A stretch of 64,000 nucleotides of DNA from an uncultured Oscillospiraceae bacterium (GCA_947625815.1 CANQPU010000001.1:1-64000), one strand, 5' to 3'. Counted from the first letter of the stretch, positions 40,108-50,629 are shown. A program made the numbers and translations. The notes: generated from the letters alone by a model not told the origin.

Positions 40108-41745
40108 TCAGACAGATTCTCCGCTGCCCTGCCCGGAAGGGGAGGTCCGGTCGTCGGAGGGGACGGAGCCGGGGCCGAAATCTCCGGGCTGGAGACCTTC
40201 GGGCACGTCCGGCGGGGTCTGACCGTCGCCGGGGGCCTGACCGTCGGACATATCCGGCGGGACCTGTCCGTCACCGGGGACGCGTCCGTCGCCGGGGGTG
40301 CGTCCGCCGCCCTGGCCGGGGCCCGCCCCGCCGCCGAAATCGCCGGGACGCCCGCCGAAGCCGCCCCGGTCGAAGCCGGCGGAGGCACCGGGCTGGGCGG
40401 AGCCCGCCAGGGTGCTGCCGTTATAGAGGGCGTAGAGGCCGTCAGCTATGGAGGGGTCGGAGATCAGCAGCAGGGAGAAGCGGTTCGCCGTGGGGACCTC
40501 CAGCACCTGGTTCCCCTCCGCGTCCTTCAGGGTATACCGGACGCCGGCGTTGTCCGCGGAGCTCCGGGAGAGGTCGAAGAGCAGATATTTTTGGGTGCTG
40601 GCCTGGTCGATGGCGTCCAGCATGTTGCCGGTGGCGATGACCGTGCCGCCATTTAAGAGGATCCCCATGTCGGAGTCGATGCCGGCGTCGCCGGAGGAGG
40701 CGCAGGCGTAGGCGCGGACGGTGCCGCCGTTCAGCACCAGCCAGCCGTTGGAGTCGATGCCGTCCCCCTCGCCGGTGGCGCCGGTGACGGTGACGGTCAG
40801 GGCCCCGGCGTTCACCGTGGTGACGGACACGCCGTCCTCGTTGGTGTTGATCCCGTCGTTGCCGGAGACGATGTCGATGACGCCGCCGTTGATGGTCAGG
40901 TGCAGCTCGGAATCGAGCCCCTCGTTTTCGGCGTTGATGGTGAGGTGCCCCGCGTTGCCGGTGACGTTCATGGACATTTTGGAATAGAGGGCGCCGTCGT
41001 ATTTGTGGAGCTTCTTGCTGTCCACCACCTGAGTGCCGTCCTCGCTGAGCTCCACGGACTTGTAGATGCGGGCCACATAGGAGCCGTTCACCGTGTTGTC
41101 CGTGTCGTCCGCGACGTACACGTTCGCCCCGGCGGCGGAGGTGTCCACGATGGCGGAGGCGCTGTCCTTGTCGCCGCATTCATAGACATTGTAGAAGATG
41201 ATGGCGGGCGCCACGGTGCAGGTGATGTCCACGCCGGAGAGGACCAGACTCACCACCGCGGCGGGGTCGTTTTCCGCGTCCTCGCCCAGATCCACGGCGA
41301 TCTGCCCGGCGGAGAGACGGCCGGAGAGGACGTAGACGCCGGGAGAGGCGATGTGGAGGACCGTGTGGGCCGCCGCCTCTTCGGCGGAGTGCTCATCGGC
41401 CTCGGTGCCCTCGCCGTAGGTGAAGCCGCGGCCCGCCTCGTAGTAGACGATGTCGTGGGCCGTGTAGAGGCCGGCGGAGGCGTCGTCGGTGACGGGCTGA
41501 CCGTCGGCGGTGATGCCGTCGTCGGACAGGCTGATACGCACCCCGTCGGGGATGACCACGTCCGTGGGGACGCCGGAGGGCAGGGAAGAGCCGGATCCCG
41601 CCTCCCCGCTGTCCGGTTCTTGGACGTCCGGTTGCTGGGTGTCCGGTCCCTGGCCGTCCGGTTCCTGGGCGTCCGGTTCCCCGCCGCAGGCGGAAAGGGA
41701 GAGGAGCATGGCGCAGACAAGCGCCAGAAGGATGGTTTTTTTCAT
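40108..41745 (-). CDS. Large repetitive lipoprotein, carbohydrate-binding-domain type (DUF4353-like)
   Basis: A 545-residue lipoprotein (lipobox LSLSACG, Cys near 20). After a Pro/Asp/Gln-rich stretch of EPDxQ repeats, a right-handed beta-type domain runs from about 95 to 430. Repeated units [46 protein letters not shown] and [19 protein letters not shown] fit the 'carbohydrate-binding domain-containing' DUF4353 family. The C-terminal ~100 residues are Gly/Pro/Asp-rich and disordered ([19 protein letters not shown]). It may bind surface or dietary glycans; no catalytic motif is visible. Confidence 0.82.
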   Translation of the reverse strand: MKKTILLALVCAMLLSLSACGGEPDAQEPDGQGPDTQQPDVQEPDSGEAGSGSSLPSGVPTDVVIPDGVRISLSDDGITADGQPVTDDASAGLYTAHDIVYYEAGRGFTYGEGTEADEHSAEEAAAHTVLHIASPGVYVLSGRLSAGQIAVDLGEDAENDPAAVVSLVLSGVDITCTVAPAIIFYNVYECGDKDSASAIVDTSAAGANVYVADDTDNTVNGSYVARIYKSVELSEDGTQVVDSKKLHKYDGALYSKMSMNVTGNAGHLTINAENEGLDSELHLTINGGVIDIVSGNDGINTNEDGVSVTTVNAGALTVTVTGATGEGDGIDSNGWLVLNGGTVRAYACASSGDAGIDSDMGILLNGGTVIATGNMLDAIDQASTQKYLLFDLSRSSADNAGVRYTLKDAEGNQVLEVPTANRFSLLLISDPSIADGLYALYNGSTLAGSAQPGASAGFDRGGFGGRPGDFGGGAGPGQGGGRTPGDGRVPGDGQVPPDMSDGQAPGDGQTPPDVPEGLQPGDFGPGSVPSDDRTSPSGQGSGESV

Positions 41746-42076
41746 GTCAGTACCCCCGTTTCAGGAAGATAAGGGAAGTTTACCCCCCAAATCTGTCCGT
41801 TTTGTGAAGACCGGGTAAATCAATTATGAACAAAAAGCGGACAAATTATGTCCGGGAAGAGGTCAAAGGGGGAAAGATTTGTGCAACTTCTGCAAATTTT
41901 CGGGGCAAAATTTGTGATAACAGTAAAAAATAACGAAAACGGCCCCCCAAAACCTATGGAAAACGGTGGACAAATCAAAACGTGTCTGTTATAATATCTA
42001 CATGGCGGTGCTGACGGCTTAGGTTTGTCGTGCCGTGGGAGACTATGCCACATTATACATATGAGGATGTGCGGAT
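41746..42076 (+). promoter_or_regulatory. Spacer before glgB with glycogen-operon promoter
   Basis: This 331-bp gene-free stretch is AT-rich. TGGACA (41967-41972), 17 nt and perfect TATAAT (41990-41995) form the likely glg promoter. Upstream, CGGAC-aaattat-GTCCG can form a small hairpin, and GGACAAAT occurs twice (near 41849 and 41968). GAGG about 10 nt before the ATG is a modest ribosome site. Confidence 0.7.
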
Positions 42077-43963
42077 ATGAAGGAGAGACTGCTATCAGAC
42101 GACAGGGCATGGGAATTTGCCGAGGGGACTTGGACCCACGCCTTTGAGATCTTCGGCGCCCACAGGGAGGGCGACGGCTTCCGGTTCACGCTGTGGGCCC
42201 CCGGCGCCAGGTCCGTGCGTCTCACCGGCTCCTGGTGCGACTGGGACCCGAACAGGCACTTTATGGAGACCACGGGGGACAGGGGCGTGTGGACCCTCTT
42301 CCTGCCGGGGCTGGAGGCCGGCGTCAGCTATAAATACGTGGTGGAGACGCAGCGGGGCGAGCTCCTTTACAAGGCGGACCCCTACGGCTTTGGGAGCGAG
42401 TGCCCGCCGGAGACGGCCAGCCGCGTCATGGAGCCGGACGCCTTCAGGTGGACCGACGGGAAGTGGATGGAGAACCGGAAAAAGGGCCGCCATATGGAGA
42501 AGCCCCTGAACATCTACGAGGTCCATCTGGGCTCCTGGCGGCGGCACGAGGACGGGAGCCTCCTGTCCTACCGGGAGCTGGCGGAGACGCTGGTGCCCTA
42601 CGCCGTGGACATGGGCTACACCCATCTGGAGCTGATGCCCGTGATGGAGCACCCCTTTGACGGGAGCTGGGGCTATCAGTGCACCGGCTATTACGCCCCC
42701 ACTTCCCGCTACGGAGAGCCCCAGGACTTCCAGTATTTCATGAACGAGGCCCACAGGGCGGGCCTGGGCGTGATCCTTGACTGGGCCCCGGCCCATTTCT
42801 GCCGGGACGCCCACGGCCTGGGCAATTTTGTGGGCGAGCCCCTTTATGACGGCGGCTCCCACCCCCAGTGGGGCACCTATAAATTCGATGTGAAGCGGGG
42901 CGAGGTCCGCTCCTTCCTGATCTCCAACGCCATCTTCTGGCTGGAGTATTACCACGCCGACGGCATCCGGGTGGACGGCGTCACCAGTATGCTCTATCTC
43001 AACTTCGGCATCGACGACGAACGGCTCAAGAAGCACGCGGCGGACGGCTCGGAGCATGACTACGACTCCATCGCCCTGGTGCAGAGGATCAATACCACCG
43101 TCAGCCGGGAGTACCCGGACGTCATGATGATCGCCGAGGAGTCCACGGCCTGGCCGCTGGTCACCTACCCGCCGGACCAGGGCGGGCTCGGGTTCCACTA
43201 CAAGTGGGACATGGGCTGGATGCACGACACCCTGAATTACATGAAGACCGACTTCCCCTACCGCCCCGCGCACCACGGGGGGCTGACGTTCTCCATGATG
43301 TACGCCTTCAACGAGAATTTCATCCTGGCCCTGAGCCACGATGAGGTGGTCCACGGCAAGGCGTCCCTGATCGGGCGGATGCCCGGGGACTACTGGAGGC
43401 AGTTCGCGGGGCTCCGGGTCCTGGCCCTCTATCAGATGGCCCACTCGGGCGCCAAGCACAATTTCATGGGCGCCGAGATCGCCCAGTTCATCGAGTGGCG
43501 TTATTACGAGGGGCTGGAGTGGTTCCTCCTCGACTATGACGCCCACCGCAAGCACCAGCAGTACATAAAGGAGCTCAATCACCTCTTCCTCAGGGAAAAG
43601 GCCTTCTGGCAGATGAATTACTCCTGGGACGGCTTTGAGTGGCTGGACGCGGACGACGCCAAGCAGTCGATCCTGACCTTCATCCGCCACGGGAAGAAGC
43701 CCACCGAGGATCTGGTGTGCCTTCTGGCCATGGTCCCGGAGGTCTATGAGGAATACCGCGTGGGGGTCCCGAGAAAGGGGACCTACGTGGAGATCTTCAA
43801 CTCCGACGACCAGCGCTTCGGCGGGTCGGGCCGGATCAACCCGGAGCCCATGGAGGCGGAGAAGATCCCCATGCACGGGAAGAAATATTCGGTGGTCGTC
43901 AGGACCCCGCCCATCGGAGGGCTGGTCCTCAAGAGGCTCCCCGCGAAAAAAGAGGATAAGTAA
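42077..43963 (+). CDS. glgB: 1,4-alpha-glucan branching enzyme
   Basis: A 628-residue GH13 enzyme that makes alpha-1,6 branches in glycogen. The N-terminal CBM48 domain reads FRFTLWAPGARSVRLTGSWCDWD. The barrel carries YEVHLGSWRR, the nucleophile D300 in GIRVDGVTSM, the acid/base E354 in MMIAEESTAWP, and ALSHDEVVHGKASL with the third Asp. Length suits the short-N-terminus (Gram-positive) type. It opens the glycogen operon, with glgP 77 bp downstream. Confidence 0.97.
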   Translation: MKERLLSDDRAWEFAEGTWTHAFEIFGAHREGDGFRFTLWAPGARSVRLTGSWCDWDPNRHFMETTGDRGVWTLFLPGLEAGVSYKYVVETQRGELLYKADPYGFGSECPPETASRVMEPDAFRWTDGKWMENRKKGRHMEKPLNIYEVHLGSWRRHEDGSLLSYRELAETLVPYAVDMGYTHLELMPVMEHPFDGSWGYQCTGYYAPTSRYGEPQDFQYFMNEAHRAGLGVILDWAPAHFCRDAHGLGNFVGEPLYDGGSHPQWGTYKFDVKRGEVRSFLISNAIFWLEYYHADGIRVDGVTSMLYLNFGIDDERLKKHAADGSEHDYDSIALVQRINTTVSREYPDVMMIAEESTAWPLVTYPPDQGGLGFHYKWDMGWMHDTLNYMKTDFPYRPAHHGGLTFSMMYAFNENFILALSHDEVVHGKASLIGRMPGDYWRQFAGLRVLALYQMAHSGAKHNFMGAEIAQFIEWRYYEGLEWFLLDYDAHRKHQQYIKELNHLFLREKAFWQMNYSWDGFEWLDADDAKQSILTFIRHGKKPTEDLVCLLAMVPEVYEEYRVGVPRKGTYVEIFNSDDQRFGGSGRINPEPMEAEKIPMHGKKYSVVVRTPPIGGLVLKRLPAKKEDK

Positions 43964-44040
43964 ACGGCAAAAAGTCCCTAAACCTTCCAAAAGAGGGTCA
44001 TAATAAATATATTCAAAACGATTCAAGGAGTACCCGATCT

Positions 44041-46458
44041 ATGTTCAAGGACAAAAAGGATTTCACAAGACAGCTCGAGGCCGCGGCCGTCGCCTACTAC
44101 GCAAGGCCCTTTTCCAAGCTGACCGGCAAGCTCAAATACGCCACGCTGGCAAAGCTCATCGCCAACAACGCCCGGAACGTCCGGGTGGTGAGCGACTCCA
44201 CCCGCCAGGAGGAGAAGAAGCGGGTCTACTACTTCTCCATGGAGTTTTTGCTGGGCAAGCTCCTGGAAAACTACATCATGAACTTCGGCATCAAGGACAT
44301 CGTGGAGGAGGGGCTCGCCGACTACGGCGTGACCATAGCCGATCTGGCCGCCGAGGAGCAGGACGCGGGACTGGGCAACGGCGGTCTGGGAAGGCTGGCC
44401 GCCTGCTTCATCGACTCCCTGGCCTCCCTGGGCTATATCGGGCAGGGGAACGGCATCCGTTACCGCTACGGCCTTTTCCATCAGCGCATCGAGAAGGGCT
44501 GTCAGGTGGAGGACCCGGACAACTGGCTCGAGGACGGGTATCCCTGGGAGATCGAGCGCCCGGAGGAGGCGGTGAAGGTCCGCTTCGGCGGGACCGTGGT
44601 ACACAAATATTCCGGCAACTCCATGAGCTATGAGTGGACCGGCGGCGAGGAGATCCTGGCCGTGCCCTATGACGTGCCCATCGTGGGCTACGGCGGGCAG
44701 ATCGTCAACAATCTGCGGCTCTGGTCCGCGGAGCCGGCCAAGCAGAACTTTGACATGGACGCCTTCAACCGCGGCGATTACGCCGGCGCCATGAAATTCC
44801 GCTCCGACGTGGAAGCCATCACCAGCGTCCTCTATCCCAACGACAACGCCGACCCCGGCAAGGTCCTGCGGCTCAAGCAGGAGTATATGTTCGTGGCCGC
44901 GGGGCTCAAGTCGATCCTGCGCTACTATAAGCGCGAGTACGGCAAGCACGCCTGGAAGCGCTTCCCGGAGCTCATCGCCATCCACACCAACGACACCCAC
45001 CCGGCCCTGTGCGCCCCGGAGCTTTTGAGGCTCCTCATTGACGAGGAGGGGCTGGACTGGGACACCGCGTGGGAGATCGTGACGAAGAGCATCTCCTACA
45101 CCAACCACACCATCCTCCCCGAGGCGCTGGAGAAGTGGCCCATCGACATGTTCCAGAGACTGCTCCCGCGGGTCTATGACTTTGTGGAGGAGATCGACCG
45201 GCGCTATCGCGAGAGCTTCGACAAGAGCCGGGAGGCCAATCAGGAGCTTCTGATGAACACGGCCATCCTCTGGGGCGGCAAGGTGCGCATGGCCAACCTC
45301 TCCATCATCGCCGGCCACGCCGTCAACGGCGTCGCGGCGCTGCACACCGAGATCCTGAAGCACGACGTCCTCAAGGACTTCTACGCCCTGACCCCGGAGA
45401 AGTTCAACAACAAGACCAACGGCGTCACCCACCGGCGCTTCCTGGCCCAGGCCAACCCCACCTACGCCGCCCTCATAACCGAGGCCATCGGAGACGGGTG
45501 GTACACCGACGCCATGGAGCTGGCCCGGCTCAAGGACTTTGAGAACGACAAGGCATTCCTGGACAAGGCCGCCAAATCCAAGGCCCGGAACAAGCAGGTG
45601 CTGGCCAAATATATCAAGGAGACCACCGGCATCATCGTGGACTCCGACTCCATCTTCGACATCCAGGTCAAGCGCTTCCACGCCTACAAGAGGCAGCTTC
45701 TGAACCTCTTCAAGATCATGGATCTCTACAATCACATCCTGGAAGATCCCAACTTTGACATGAAGCCCACCACCTTCATCTTTGCCGGCAAGGCCGCCCA
45801 GGGCTATGAGTTCGCCAAGAACACCATCCGCCTGGTCTGCTCGGTGGCGGACGTCATCAACTCCGACTCCCGGGTGAAGGGGCGCATCCGCGTGGTGTTC
45901 ATCCCCAACTTCTCCGTCAGCAACGGACAGCTCATCTATCCCGCGGCGGATATCTCCGAGCAGATCTCCACGGCGGGCATGGAGGCCAGCGGCACCGGCT
46001 GCATGAAGTTCATGATGAACGGCGCCATCACCCTGGGCACGCTGGACGGGGCCAACGTGGAGATCGTGGAGCAGGTCGGCCTGGAGAACGCCGAGATCTT
46101 CGGCCTCAAGACCGAGGAGATCGCCGAGCTCAAACGCAGCTGGGGCTACTTCGCCCGGGGCGAGTATGAGGCCAATCCCCGTCTGCGCCGGGTGGTGGAT
46201 CAGCTCACCGACGGCACCTACGCCAAGCTCTCCGGCGGGTTTGACAGCGTATACAGCAACCTGATGAATTCCAACGACGAGTTCTTCGTCCTCAAGGACT
46301 TCGCTTCCTACGTGGACGCGTGGCACCGGCTGGAGACTCTCCACGGCGACAAGCGCGAGTGGTATCGCAAGTCCGTGCACAACACCGCCTGTTCCGGCAT
46401 CTTCTCCTCCGACCGCACCATCCGGGAATACGCGGAGGAGGTATGGAAGCTTAACTAA
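44041..46458 (+). CDS. glgP: Glycogen phosphorylase
   Basis: An 805-residue GT35 PLP enzyme releasing glucose-1-P from alpha-1,4 ends. Clear signatures are LLGKLLENYIMNFGI, GNGGLGRLAACFIDSLA, TNDTHPAL, TNGVTHRRFL and the PLP site EASGTGCMKFMMNGAITLGTLDGANVEI (Lys656). The residue two before the lysine is Cys654, whereas Asn is usual (GTGNMKF). AAGGAG precedes the ATG. It ends at a perfect palindrome and is followed by the hairpin-rich spacer. Confidence 0.97.
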   Translation: MFKDKKDFTRQLEAAAVAYYARPFSKLTGKLKYATLAKLIANNARNVRVVSDSTRQEEKKRVYYFSMEFLLGKLLENYIMNFGIKDIVEEGLADYGVTIADLAAEEQDAGLGNGGLGRLAACFIDSLASLGYIGQGNGIRYRYGLFHQRIEKGCQVEDPDNWLEDGYPWEIERPEEAVKVRFGGTVVHKYSGNSMSYEWTGGEEILAVPYDVPIVGYGGQIVNNLRLWSAEPAKQNFDMDAFNRGDYAGAMKFRSDVEAITSVLYPNDNADPGKVLRLKQEYMFVAAGLKSILRYYKREYGKHAWKRFPELIAIHTNDTHPALCAPELLRLLIDEEGLDWDTAWEIVTKSISYTNHTILPEALEKWPIDMFQRLLPRVYDFVEEIDRRYRESFDKSREANQELLMNTAILWGGKVRMANLSIIAGHAVNGVAALHTEILKHDVLKDFYALTPEKFNNKTNGVTHRRFLAQANPTYAALITEAIGDGWYTDAMELARLKDFENDKAFLDKAAKSKARNKQVLAKYIKETTGIIVDSDSIFDIQVKRFHAYKRQLLNLFKIMDLYNHILEDPNFDMKPTTFIFAGKAAQGYEFAKNTIRLVCSVADVINSDSRVKGRIRVVFIPNFSVSNGQLIYPAADISEQISTAGMEASGTGCMKFMMNGAITLGTLDGANVEIVEQVGLENAEIFGLKTEEIAELKRSWGYFARGEYEANPRLRRVVDQLTDGTYAKLSGGFDSVYSNLMNSNDEFFVLKDFASYVDAWHRLETLHGDKREWYRKSVHNTACSGIFSSDRTIREYAEEVWKLN

Positions 46459-46488
46459 AATCGAATGGACTTAAGTCCATTCGATTTT
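46457..46488. terminator. 32-bp perfect palindrome at the end of glgP
   Basis: 16-bp arms AAAATCGAATGGACTT and complement overlap the last base pairs of the glgP stop. It can act as a terminator on either strand, with A/T runs at both ends. Confidence 0.7.
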
Positions 46489-46765
46489 AAGAGAATTCCC
46501 GGTCCCCTGCGCGCACGGCCCGGCAGGGCCGCACACTGGGGGACCGGAGAGGGCATTTTTCCAAGGCGCATGTCCTTGGAAAAATGATCAAAATTTATTC
46601 GCGTCTGCGGACGCGAAATCTGCGATGCAAAAAAAGGATTTTTTCCGACGTACATGCCGCCGGAAAAAATATTACAAAAAATGCACATATTTCAAGAAAA
46701 GTTTATATGGCGAGCAAAGCTCAAAGCTTGTCAATAAATATATTCTTATAAAGGGAGGTCATCTC
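46489..46765 (+). promoter_or_regulatory. Hairpin-rich glgP-glgC spacer
   Basis: Four more unrelated inverted repeats follow the palindrome: GGTCCCC...GGGGACC with an inner GGCCC/GGGCC (46500-46544), CATTTTTCCAAGG/CCTTGGAAAAATG (46554-46586), TTCGCGTC/GACGCGAA (46599-46618) and ATTTTTTCCG/CGGAAAAAAT (46643-46672). No coding frame is supported. No clear promoter was found. The last 60 bp are AT-rich and end in AAGGGAGG before glgC. Confidence 0.65.
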
Positions 46766-47905
46766 GTGGTAAACAAAAAACCGTTCATAGCCATGCTGCT
46801 CGCGGGAGGGCAGGGCAGCAGGCTCGGTGCTCTCACAAAGCACGTTGCCAAGCCCGCCGTCTCCTTTGGCGGCAAGTACAGGATCATCGACTTCGCCCTC
46901 TCCAACTGCGCCAATTCCCACATCGACACCGTGGGAGTGCTGACCCAGTACCGCCCGTACCTTCTGAACACCTACATCGGGACCGGCTCCTCCTGGGACC
47001 TGGACTCTCACGACGGCGGCGTCTCCATCCTGCCTCCCTACGCCACGGAGACAGGCGGACAGTGGTATGCCGGCACGGCGGACGCCATCTATCAGAACCT
47101 CGATTACATAAATCTCTACGATCCCGACTACGTCATCATCCTTTCCGGCGACCACATCTACCGCATGGACTACCGGCAGATGCTCCGCACGCACGTTGAG
47201 AACAACGCGGACCTCACCATCGCCGTCATGACCGTGCCCTGGGAGGAGGCGCCGCGCCTGGGCATCCTGGCCGCCGACGAGACCGGCAGGATCTATGACT
47301 TCGAGGAGAAGCCCGCCAAGCCCAAGTCCAATCTGGCATCCATGGGGATCTACATCTTCTCCAAGAAGGTCCTGGAGGATTCCCTGATCGCGGACGCCCG
47401 CGACGCGGACAGCGAGCATGACTTCGGAAAGAACATCATCCCCACGCTGCTGGCCCAGGGCAAGAGGCTCTTCGTCCACCGGTTCGAGGGCTTCTGGAAG
47501 GACGTGGGGACCATCCCCAGCTTCCACGAGACGAGCATGGATCTTCTGGAGGCCGAGCCCCAGTTCGACATCATGAGCGAGGACTTCCCCGTCCTCACCC
47601 AGGACGACTCCATGCCCCCCCATTACGTGGGACCCAAGGGCTCCGTTGACCGGGCCTTCGTGGCCAACGGCTCCATCGTCCTTGGCCGGGTGGAGCACTC
47701 CATCGTCTCCAAGGGCTGCACCATCGAGGAGGGCGCCGAGGTCGTGGATTCCATCCTGCTCCCGGACGTCACCGTTGAAAAGGGCGCCAAGGTCGTGAGG
47801 GCCATCGTGGGCGAGGGCGCCACCGTCAAGGCCGGAGTCACCTTCGGCTCCGCCGATACCAATGTCGCCATCGCCGTTGTCGGCGACGACGCGGTCGTTG
47901 AATAA
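46766..47905 (+). CDS. glgC: Glucose-1-phosphate adenylyltransferase, catalytic subunit
   Basis: A 379-residue enzyme making ADP-glucose, the committed step of glycogen synthesis. The nucleotide site is [24 protein letters not shown], with [25 protein letters not shown] and [19 protein letters not shown] following. The C-terminus is a left-handed beta-helix ([21 protein letters not shown]). The start is GTG, 6 nt after AAGGGAGGT; the longer open frame upstream is the non-coding spacer. It pairs with glgD, the Firmicutes two-subunit arrangement. Confidence 0.96.
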   Translation: MVNKKPFIAMLLAGGQGSRLGALTKHVAKPAVSFGGKYRIIDFALSNCANSHIDTVGVLTQYRPYLLNTYIGTGSSWDLDSHDGGVSILPPYATETGGQWYAGTADAIYQNLDYINLYDPDYVIILSGDHIYRMDYRQMLRTHVENNADLTIAVMTVPWEEAPRLGILAADETGRIYDFEEKPAKPKSNLASMGIYIFSKKVLEDSLIADARDADSEHDFGKNIIPTLLAQGKRLFVHRFEGFWKDVGTIPSFHETSMDLLEAEPQFDIMSEDFPVLTQDDSMPPHYVGPKGSVDRAFVANGSIVLGRVEHSIVSKGCTIEEGAEVVDSILLPDVTVEKGAKVVRAIVGEGATVKAGVTFGSADTNVAIAVVGDDAVVE

Positions 47906-47919
47906 GGAGGGTGTGAAAA

Positions 47920-49002
47920 ATGGATAGAGTAATCGGTCTTATCGCCGCCAACTTTGAGACGAAGGACATGGGCGAGCTCACCGAGGAGCGCACCGTGGCC
48001 TCCCTGCCCTACGGCGGCAATTACAGGGTCGTCGATTTTCCCCTTTCCAACATGGTCAACTCCGGCATCAACACCATCGGCCTGATCACGCCCTACAAAT
48101 ACCGGTCCATCATCGACCATGTGGGCGCGGGCAAGGCCTGGGACCTGGACCGCAAGAACGGCGGACTTTTCGTCCTGCCCGGTTCGGTGTTCGGCGTACA
48201 CAGCGAGAACAGCCACTTCCTCCTGCGGGACATCCGCCGCAACGCCATCTATCTGGAGCGCAGCCCGGCCCCCTACATCCTGGTGACCGCGGCCAATGTC
48301 ATCAGCCAGATGGACTACCGGCCCCTGATCACGGAGCACATCAAGTCCGGCGCGGACATCACCATGGTCTACAACACCGCCGACCGCGACGAGCCCCACA
48401 GGCTCGGCGTCACCGTGGAGAACGGGACCGTCACCGGCTTCAAGCCCAACCCCAAGAAGTACGAGGACGCCATGCTGGACACCTTCGTCATCTCCCGCGA
48501 CCTGCTCATGAAGATCATGGAGTGGTACGCCGCCATCGATTATCTGGATTTCTTCGAGGCCATCGAGGGCGATCTGGACAAGATGGACGTCCGCGGCTAC
48601 AAGTACGACGGCTACGCCCGCCAGATGTTCACCAGCCGCGACTATTTTGAATACTCCATGGAGCTTCTGAACATCGACGTGGCCAAGGAGCTCTTCACCC
48701 GGGAGCGTCCCATCGCCACCAAGGCCGCCGAGGCCGCGCCCGCCAAATATCTGGACGGCGCGAAGGTCCGCAACTCCATGGTCTCCGCCGGCTCCCTCAT
48801 TGAGGGCGAGGTGGACCACTCCATCCTGTTCCGCGGCGTGAAGGTGGGCAAGGGCGCCAAGATCAAGAACTCCATTATCATGCAGCGCTGCGTCATCGAA
48901 GAGGGCGCCGTTGTGGAGAACGTCATCCTGGACAAGTCCGGCGTCGTGAAGGCCGGCTCCGTCATCAAGGGCACCGGCGACACCACCTTTATCAAGAGCT
49001 GA
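47920..49002 (+). CDS. glgD: ADP-glucose pyrophosphorylase regulatory subunit
   Basis: A 360-residue GlgC paralogue that forms a heterotetramer with GlgC and stimulates it. The N-terminal segment MDRVIGLIAANFETKDMGELTEERTVASLPYGGNYRVVDFPLSN lacks the GGxGxRL nucleotide loop, as expected for GlgD. The beta-helix repeats MVSAGSLIEGEVDHSILFRGVKVGKGAKIKNSIIM end the protein. It starts 14 bp after glgC with AGGAGG before the ATG. Confidence 0.95.
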   Translation: MDRVIGLIAANFETKDMGELTEERTVASLPYGGNYRVVDFPLSNMVNSGINTIGLITPYKYRSIIDHVGAGKAWDLDRKNGGLFVLPGSVFGVHSENSHFLLRDIRRNAIYLERSPAPYILVTAANVISQMDYRPLITEHIKSGADITMVYNTADRDEPHRLGVTVENGTVTGFKPNPKKYEDAMLDTFVISRDLLMKIMEWYAAIDYLDFFEAIEGDLDKMDVRGYKYDGYARQMFTSRDYFEYSMELLNIDVAKELFTRERPIATKAAEAAPAKYLDGAKVRNSMVSAGSLIEGEVDHSILFRGVKVGKGAKIKNSIIMQRCVIEEGAVVENVILDKSGVVKAGSVIKGTGDTTFIKS

Positions 49003-49008
49003 GACACG

Positions 49009-49030
49009 GGCGGGGAGGGCCCTCCCCGCC
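49009..49030. repeat. 22-bp perfect palindrome between glgD and glgA
   Basis: GGCGGGGAGGG and its complement, no loop, no T-run. It may be an mRNA processing or stabilising hairpin between the genes. Confidence 0.6.
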
Positions 49031-49100
49031 ATGCCCCTTTGCCGCCGCGGCGGCCGATCCTGCGAAGCTCATATTCTTTTAACGGGAGGAAGCGGATAAG

Positions 49101-50615
49101 ATGAGGAGAAAACTGCGCGTTCTGTTCGCCGCGTATGAGGCTGTGCCGTTCATGAAGACGGGCGGCCTCGGCGATGTGGGCGGCTCTCTGCCCCAGGCCC
49201 TGAAGGCCGCCGGGTGCGAGTGCCGGGTCATCATCCCCAAGTTCATGACCATCCCGGAGGAGTACAAGACCAAAATGACCCATGTCACGGACTTCTATGT
49301 GTCCCTGGGCTGGCGGAACGTCTACTGCGGCATCGAGAAGCTCACCCACAAGGGCGTTGTCTACTATTTTGTGGACAACGAGTACTATTTCAACCGCGAG
49401 CGGCCCTACGGCTACTATGACGACGGCGAGCGCATCGCCTTCTTCTCCAAGGCCATCGTGGAGGCTTTGCAGTATCTGCCGGATTTCAAGTGCGATGTCC
49501 TGCACTGCAACGACTGGCACACGGCCCTGGCGCCGGTGTTCCTGAGGGAGTTTTATCAGGGGCTTCCTCTTTACGAGAACGTGAAGACGGTCTTTTCCGT
49601 CCACAACCTGAAATTCCAGGGCCAGATGAGCGACTACGTGCTGGGCGACGTTCTGGGGCTCTGGGGGATCCCCGCGGCGGCCAGCCAGCTCCGCTCGGAC
49701 GAGAGGAGCATCAACTACATGAAGGGCGGGCTGCTGTATTCCGATATCCTCAGCACCGTCTCCAAGACCTACGCCGAGGAGATCAAGACCCCCTTCTTCG
49801 GCGAGCATATGGATCAGATCTTCCGCGACCGGGCCAGCATCCTCTACGGCGTGATGAACGGCATCGACACGCAGACGTGGGATCCGGCCACCGACCCGTT
49901 GATCCCCTTCCACTATGACCGGAAGGACATGTCCGGCAAGGCCAAGTGCAAGGCCGCCCTCCAGGAGGAGCTGGGGCTTGAGGTCAATCCCGACAGGCCC
50001 CTGGTGGTCATGATCGGCCGCCTCACCGAGCAGAAGGGCATGGACTTGGTCCAGCGCGTCATCGGCGAGATGCTGGACCGCTCCGTGCAGATCGCCGTTC
50101 TGGGCACCGGAGACAAGCAGTATGAGGACATGCTCAGCTACTACGCCTGGGAGCGCAGCGGGAGCTGCGTGGCCTGCATCCGCTTTGACGAGGCGCTCTC
50201 CCACCGGATGTACGCCGGCGCCGATCTGCTGCTGATGCCCAGTCTCTTTGAGCCATGCGGGCTCTCGCAGATGATCGCCATGCGCTACGGCACCCTGCCG
50301 GTGGTGCGGGAGACGGGGGGCCTGAAGGACTCCGTCACGCCCTACAACCAGTACACCGGCGAGGGGACGGGCTTCAGCTTTGCCAACTACAACGCCCATG
50401 AGATGCTCTTCACCATGATGAACGCCTGCGAGATCTTCTGGACCGACAGGGAGACCTGGAAGAAGCTCCAGGACAACGCCATGGCCGGGGACTTCAGCTG
50501 GGACCGGGCGGCCAGGGAGTACCTGGCCATGTACCAGACGACCCACCCGGAGATCGAGCCATGGGGACGGAAAAAGGGCGAGGCGGACGAGCCCGAGCCC
50601 GAGCAGGAGCAGTAA
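49101..50615 (+). CDS. glgA: Glycogen synthase (ADP-glucose)
   Basis: A 504-residue GT5 enzyme extending alpha-1,4-glucan from ADP-glucose. The N-terminal KTGGLGDVGGSLPQAL loop binds the donor; HCNDWHTAL, KTVFSVHNLKFQGQ, GRLTEQKGMDLV and LMPSLFEPCGLSQMIAMRYGTLPVVRETGGLKD are signatures, the last with the catalytic Glu. A short Glu/Pro-rich tail ends the chain. It is about 25 residues longer than E. coli GlgA. GGGAGG precedes the ATG. Confidence 0.97.
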   Translation: MRRKLRVLFAAYEAVPFMKTGGLGDVGGSLPQALKAAGCECRVIIPKFMTIPEEYKTKMTHVTDFYVSLGWRNVYCGIEKLTHKGVVYYFVDNEYYFNRERPYGYYDDGERIAFFSKAIVEALQYLPDFKCDVLHCNDWHTALAPVFLREFYQGLPLYENVKTVFSVHNLKFQGQMSDYVLGDVLGLWGIPAAASQLRSDERSINYMKGGLLYSDILSTVSKTYAEEIKTPFFGEHMDQIFRDRASILYGVMNGIDTQTWDPATDPLIPFHYDRKDMSGKAKCKAALQEELGLEVNPDRPLVVMIGRLTEQKGMDLVQRVIGEMLDRSVQIAVLGTGDKQYEDMLSYYAWERSGSCVACIRFDEALSHRMYAGADLLLMPSLFEPCGLSQMIAMRYGTLPVVRETGGLKDSVTPYNQYTGEGTGFSFANYNAHEMLFTMMNACEIFWTDRETWKKLQDNAMAGDFSWDRAAREYLAMYQTTHPEIEPWGRKKGEADEPEPEQEQ

Positions 50616-50629
50616 TTTTTTCAAAAAAG

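Noticed and set aside
44023-46380. 785-codon minus-strand open frame
   Set aside because: Mirror of glgP with skewed composition; no domain signatures.
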